A model generated the notes under the pieces. That model saw nothing but the letters and a program-made list of their open reading frames with translations. It searched no databases and had not been told where the DNA came from. The translations under genes were made by a program, and so were the position numbers. This document shows, piece after piece, positions 5,159 to 8,071 of a stretch of 8,071 bases of DNA (its first letter is position 1; each line of letters opens with the position of its first letter). This DNA is from Treponema sp. (lineage in GTDB: Bacteria > Spirochaetota > Spirochaetia > Treponematales > Breznakiellaceae). The stretch is from contig JAIRLK010000316.1 of NCBI GenBank assembly GCA_031259515.1, forward strand, positions 1-8,071, in the 5' to 3' direction.

Positions 5159-7622
5159 ATACCCCCAGCTGGTTCCGCCGCATAAGGTCCAGGGTAGTCT
5201 GCACCGTTACCGGGGCATAACCCGGCAGGGGCAGGATGCGCTCATGAATGGCGTCGATGATCCAGTCAACCTGGGGGAAGTAAAGCTGTTCCATCTCGGC
5301 GGCCGGGGTGATCCAGTTCCGGCTCCCCACCACCGCTGCGGGGGCGTCCAGGTAATCAAAGGCATAGGCCTGCACGTTGCTGGCAACCGTATGGAGGAAC
5401 GACCCCCGTTCCGCAGCGTCGCTTGCCAGGAGTATCTTCCCGGTCTTCTTCACCGATTCAATGAGCGTCTCGTAGTTCAGGGGGTTGATGAACCTAATGT
5501 CTATGACCTCCGCCTGAAGCCCGTACCCGGCTTCCAGTTTTTTCGCCGCTTCCAGGGCCTTGTAGAGGGTAGCCCCCAGGGTCGCAATCGTAAGGTCTTT
5601 CCCCTGCCGGCGTATTGCCGGTTCGCCTTCGGGAACTTCGTAGTAGTCCCGTGGAACGCCGCCCTTTTCAAACTGTTCGCTCATGTCGTAGAGAAGCTGG
5701 CTCTCAAAGAAGATCACCGGGTCGGTTCCCCGGAGGGCCAGGTTGAGCATCCCCTTGGCGTCGTAAGGAGTGGCCGGGAACATGGCCTTGAGCCCCGGAA
5801 TGTGGGCGACTATGGCCGCCCAGTCCTGGCTGTGCTGGGCGCCGTACTTGTTCCCCACAGAAACCCGGACCACCAGGGGCATCTTGAGGAGGCCGGCGGA
5901 CATGGCCTGCCATTTGGATGCCTGGTTGAACAGCTCGTCCCCGGCCCGGCCCATGAAGTCGCAGTACATGAGTTCCACCACCGCCCGGCCGCCCGACAGG
6001 GCGTAGCCCACACCGGCGCCCACGATGGCCCCCTCGGAGATGGGGCTGTTAAAGAGCCGGTTGTAGGGAAGAAGCTCCGTGAGCCCCCGGTAGACCGCGA
6101 ACGCGCCGCCCCAGTCCCGGTTTTCCTCGCCCCAGGCCGCCATGGTGGGGTCCAGGCCAAAACGGTGAACCAGGGCCTCGAACAAGCCGTCCCGGTACTG
6201 GAAGGCTTTGTTTTTGGAAACCGCCTTCCCGTTGGCGTCAAAGCCGTACCGGGCCTTGTCCGCCAAGGCCTTGACACGGGAATTTTCCGCGATAGGTTGC
6301 AGCAGTTCCGGCTCCCGGTCATCCAGCTTCTCCGCCCCGCCCCGTGGGGTGTTGGAGAACATCACAGACTCAATGAAAGCCCCGCCAAGCCGGGGAGAAG
6401 CCGCGTCATCCGCGGCAAGCCGTACCACCCCAAGGAGTTTGGCGTTGATCCCCTCCCGCAGGGCCTCAAGCTCGTCCTTACCGGCAATCCCGTTTTCGAT
6501 AAGGTAAGACCCGTAGGCATCAATGGAATCCGACTCCTGCCAGAGTTTGATCTCCTCCGGCGTGCGGTAACTTGAGGCATCCGAAGGGGAATGGCCGGAA
6601 ATCCGGTAGGTAAGGATGTCCAGGAGTACCGGCCCCCTGCCCTTGAGCAGTATTTCCTTTTTCCGGGCCACCGCATCGGCAACCGCCAGGGGATTGTACC
6701 CGTCTACTCGTTCAGCGTGCATGTTCTCCGGGTTGACCCCTGCGCCGACCCGGGCCATGATCCCGTAGCCCATAGTTTCCCCGGCGGTCTGCCCCCCCAT
6801 GCCGTAGAAGTTATCGAAAAAGTTAAAGAGGATGGGCGGCGCGCCGCCAGAGCCTTCCGGCCACAGGGTACGGTACTGGTCCATGGCCGCCATCATCATG
6901 GCCTCCCAAACCGGGCCGCAGCCCATGGAGGCGTCGCCGATGTTGGCTATCACGATCCCCGGCTTCCGGTTGATCCGTTTGTACAGAGCCGCCCCTGCCG
7001 CGATGTCCGCCGAGCCTCCCACAATGGCGTTGTTGGGCATAGAGCCGAAAGGGGTAAAGAAGGCGTGCATGGAGCCCCCAAGCCCCCGGTTGAACCCCGC
7101 CTTCCGGGCGAAGATCTCCGCCAGGGTCCCGTACAGAACAAAGTTCTCCGCCAGGTCTTTTGTCCCGTGGTAGGGAATAGTCTCCGCCGCCGCCAGGGTT
7201 TCCCCATCAAGGAAGCCCTTCATGATCTCCTCCAGCTTCTTCTCGTCAAGCTGCCGGATGGCGGAATAACACTTAGTCAGGATTTCCCCGTGGCTGCGGT
7301 GGCTGCCAAAGATACAGTCGTCTACCGTAAGGTTCACGCATTGCCCCACCGAGGAGGCTTCCTGTCCCATGGAAAGGTGGGCCGGTCCCTTGTGGTTGTA
7401 CTCGATCCCGTTCCAGACCCCCTGGGTCTTGAAGGCGTTGAGCATGTTCTCGAAAGCCCGGATAGCTGCCATGTCGTACCATATCCGTTTGAGCCGGTCT
7501 TTGCCGTAAATGATCACCTCTTTCTTGATATCCGGTTCATACTGATTAACCGGGATCTCCCTGATTTTGAGCATCGCCGGTTTCCGTACATCCCGGGGGT
7601 TTACCAGAATAGATTTAGGCAT
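5157..7622 (-). CDS. 2-oxoacid dehydrogenase E1 component, fused α and β subunits (ThDP-dependent)
   Basis: E1 decarboxylates a 2-oxoacid (pyruvate, a branched-chain 2-oxoacid or similar) on thiamine diphosphate and passes the acyl group to the lipoyl arm of E2. Here α and β, normally two proteins, are joined in 821 residues. α part (about 40-400): 'GSHRSHGEIL' (106-115), 'GFNRGLGGSMHAFF' (176-189), 'VGGSADIAAGAALYKR' (201-216), the ThDP/Mg motif beginning GD at 229-230 and reaching 'NFFDNFYGMGG' (267-277), and the loop 'YRISGHSPSDASSYRTPEEI' (339-358). A linker of about 60 residues leads to the β part (about 470-821): 'ISEG' with the cofactor-activating Glu530, 'VVELMYCDFMGRAGDELFNQ' (548-567), 'GAQHSQDW' with His597, 'HIPGLKAMFPATPYDAKGML' (607-626), and C-terminal transketolase domain motifs 'DIRFINPL' and 'SRNWITPA'. 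ATG 7622 is supported by AAAGGAG seven bases away. The stretch between GD and the Asn is longer than in standard α subunits. No E2/E3 is nearby, so the substrate is undecided (acetoin dehydrogenase-like is another option). Confidence 0.9.
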   Translation of the reverse strand: MPKSILVNPRDVRKPAMLKIREIPVNQYEPDIKKEVIIYGKDRLKRIWYDMAAIRAFENMLNAFKTQGVWNGIEYNHKGPAHLSMGQEASSVGQCVNLTVDDCIFGSHRSHGEILTKCYSAIRQLDEKKLEEIMKGFLDGETLAAAETIPYHGTKDLAENFVLYGTLAEIFARKAGFNRGLGGSMHAFFTPFGSMPNNAIVGGSADIAAGAALYKRINRKPGIVIANIGDASMGCGPVWEAMMMAAMDQYRTLWPEGSGGAPPILFNFFDNFYGMGGQTAGETMGYGIMARVGAGVNPENMHAERVDGYNPLAVADAVARKKEILLKGRGPVLLDILTYRISGHSPSDASSYRTPEEIKLWQESDSIDAYGSYLIENGIAGKDELEALREGINAKLLGVVRLAADDAASPRLGGAFIESVMFSNTPRGGAEKLDDREPELLQPIAENSRVKALADKARYGFDANGKAVSKNKAFQYRDGLFEALVHRFGLDPTMAAWGEENRDWGGAFAVYRGLTELLPYNRLFNSPISEGAIVGAGVGYALSGGRAVVELMYCDFMGRAGDELFNQASKWQAMSAGLLKMPLVVRVSVGNKYGAQHSQDWAAIVAHIPGLKAMFPATPYDAKGMLNLALRGTDPVIFFESQLLYDMSEQFEKGGVPRDYYEVPEGEPAIRRQGKDLTIATLGATLYKALEAAKKLEAGYGLQAEVIDIRFINPLNYETLIESVKKTGKILLASDAAERGSFLHTVASNVQAYAFDYLDAPAAVVGSRNWITPAAEMEQLYFPQVDWIIDAIHERILPLPGYAPVTVQTTLDLMRRNQLGV

Positions 7623-7629
7623 TTTGTTA

Positions 7630-7636
7630 CTCCTTT
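7630..7636 (-). promoter_or_regulatory. Shine-Dalgarno AAAGGAG of the E1 gene
   Basis: AAAGGAG ends seven bases before ATG 7622, ideal spacing, confirming the start. No convincing -35/-10 pair was found in the 195 bp upstream. Confidence 0.7.
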
Positions 7637-7701
7637 GTATTTGTGTTATTTGTACCAGTATCCAAACACCATGAACCTGTACATTTTACTTTGCAATTCG
7701 G

Positions 7702-7796
7702 GCGCATAAGGCCCTCCGGGCCTGACCGGACTATCCGCTAATATACTTTTTTGGAGACAAAGCCCCCCAAAAAGTATATACAGCCCTGTTAGGCGC
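7702..7796. repeat. 95-bp nested inverted-repeat block upstream of the E1 gene
   Basis: Three levels of symmetry are visible. The outer arms GCGCATAA (7702-7709) and TTAGGCGC (7789-7796) pair with one mismatch. Inside is AGGCCC-TCC-GGGCCT (7709-7714 with 7718-7723). Then comes a long hairpin, ATATACTTTTT (7741-7751) pairing perfectly with AAAAAGTATAT (7769-7779), prolonged by GG/CC past a bulged T. The long hairpin could act as a terminator for genes entering from the right; the whole block looks like a mobile or recombination-type palindromic repeat. Confidence 0.5.
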
Positions 7797-7817
7797 AGTA
7801 AACCCTGTTTATATGTT

Positions 7818-7940
7818 TTATTCAATTTGTTCCACCGCGCCGTTTATTTTTAATTTTATTATTTCCACATTTTCAAGACCGTCATTGTCAACCACTTTAA
7901 CCGCTATAGTATGCGTTCCGGTTTTAGAGTCCTGCGGCAT
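7818..7940 (-). CDS. 40-aa reading frame, possibly the C-terminal tail of a DNA methyltransferase-like protein
   Basis: ATG 7940 is preceded directly by an in-frame TAA and, seven bases earlier, by AGGAG (7948-7952). It encodes MPQDSKTGTHTIAVKVVDN then DGLENVEIIKLKINGAVEQIE and stops at 7820-7818. The 'HTIAVKVVDNDGLENVEII' stretch recalls the β-strand tail 'xIAVKVVDxxG' at the C-terminus of type III Mod-like adenine methyltransferases. This is from memory and weak. It overlaps the end of the upstream reading frame by 17 bp in a different frame. Either it is a small translationally coupled gene, or it is the true 3' end of the upstream gene separated by a frameshift. The AGGAG lies within sense codons of the upstream gene, so it could be accidental. 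Confidence 0.4.
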   Translation of the reverse strand: MPQDSKTGTHTIAVKVVDNDGLENVEIIKLKINGAVEQIE

Positions 7941-8070
7941 TTAACAACTCCTGGAAATGATTTGATAAAAAGGAATCGCTTTTAATATGCCATTTCCAAA
8001 AAATAGAAAATGGATAAGAATCTTTAACCATGTTTTTAAGGCGCTCCAACGCATCCGTTTTGTCTGATGA
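7924..8070 (-). CDS. C-terminal end of an unrecognised protein (5' part outside the window)
   Basis: The minus frame open from the window edge reads SSDKTDALERLKNMVKDSYP then FSIFWKWHIKSDSFLSNHFQ and ELLNAAGL, ending at TAA 7926-7924 (48 residues visible). It looks like real protein: an amphipathic charged helix (TDALERLKNMVKD), a Trp/Phe-rich patch and a second helix (HFQELLNAAG). The two alternative minus frames either stop early or read as an unlikely hydrophobic/basic mix. The family is not recognised. It lies just upstream of, and overlaps, the 40-aa frame, so the two may be parts of one gene or a coupled pair. Confidence 0.45.
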   Translation of the reverse strand, partial: SSDKTDALERLKNMVKDSYPFSIFWKWHIKSDSFLSNHFQELLNAAGL

Positions 8071-8071
8071 T

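Noticed and set aside
5115..6575. 486-codon open frame on the + strand
   Set aside because: It lies antisense to the E1 gene, whose motifs are unambiguous; its composition (Pro/Gly/Arg/Val-rich, no domain) is typical of a GC-rich shadow frame.
6591..7709. 372-codon open frame on the + strand
   Set aside because: Also antisense to E1 and low in recognisable structure; a shadow.
7702..7796. Firm call of an integron attC site
   Set aside because: The invariant GTT of the right core is CTT here, the inner L-type arms do not pair properly, and there is no integrase or cassette array.
1..8071. CRISPR array or tRNA/rRNA genes
   Set aside because: No regularly spaced multi-copy repeats beyond the two-copy elements described, and no tRNA-like cloverleaf or rRNA-like stretch was noticed.

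Overview
The window looks like a piece of a GC-rich spirochaete genome, most likely a Treponema-type organism of the termite-gut group. This is inference from protein style: a small signal-peptide β-barrel protein, a fused 2-oxoacid dehydrogenase E1, a MATE pump, and IS and plasmid relics side by side. No rRNA, tRNA or CRISPR array is visible to anchor the taxonomy.

Left part (1-2812), mobile DNA. The window opens inside the C-terminal third of a DDE integrase-type transposase (+ strand), followed by the right end of its IS with two copies of a 10-bp motif. Next, all on the minus strand, comes a small plasmid-like module. In transcription order it holds a ColE2-type replication initiator/primase (Rep), a 94-aa protein of unknown function, and a PBECR-like (phage Barnase/EndoU/colicin/RelE-like nuclease) gene interrupted by an early amber codon. 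The gap just 3' of rep is AT-rich and carries two 39-bp direct repeats, one overlapping the rep stop codon. ColE2 plasmids keep their origin immediately downstream of rep, so this is a good origin candidate. The rep 5' end appears frameshifted, so the replicon may be dead or decaying.

Middle part (2853-5045), envelope genes. A complete MATE efflux transporter (+) starts only about 40 bp from the divergent rep start. It converges on a small outer-membrane β-barrel-like protein (-). The 294-bp gap between them has several short inverted repeats and what may be a scrap of a β-strand-repeat surface protein.

Right part (5157-8071). One long minus-strand gene encodes a fused α+β E1 subunit of a thiamine-diphosphate-dependent 2-oxoacid dehydrogenase. 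No E2 or E3 gene is in view. Upstream of it is a 95-bp nested palindromic block. Beyond that, at the window edge, are the C-terminal end of an unrecognised protein and an overlapping 40-aa reading frame in a different frame, which may be a coupled small gene or the continuation of a frameshifted gene.

The genes do not form one pathway. The coherent unit is the rep / orf94 / PBECR module with its candidate origin, apparently a degenerate ColE2-like replicon lodged between an IS and a MATE gene.
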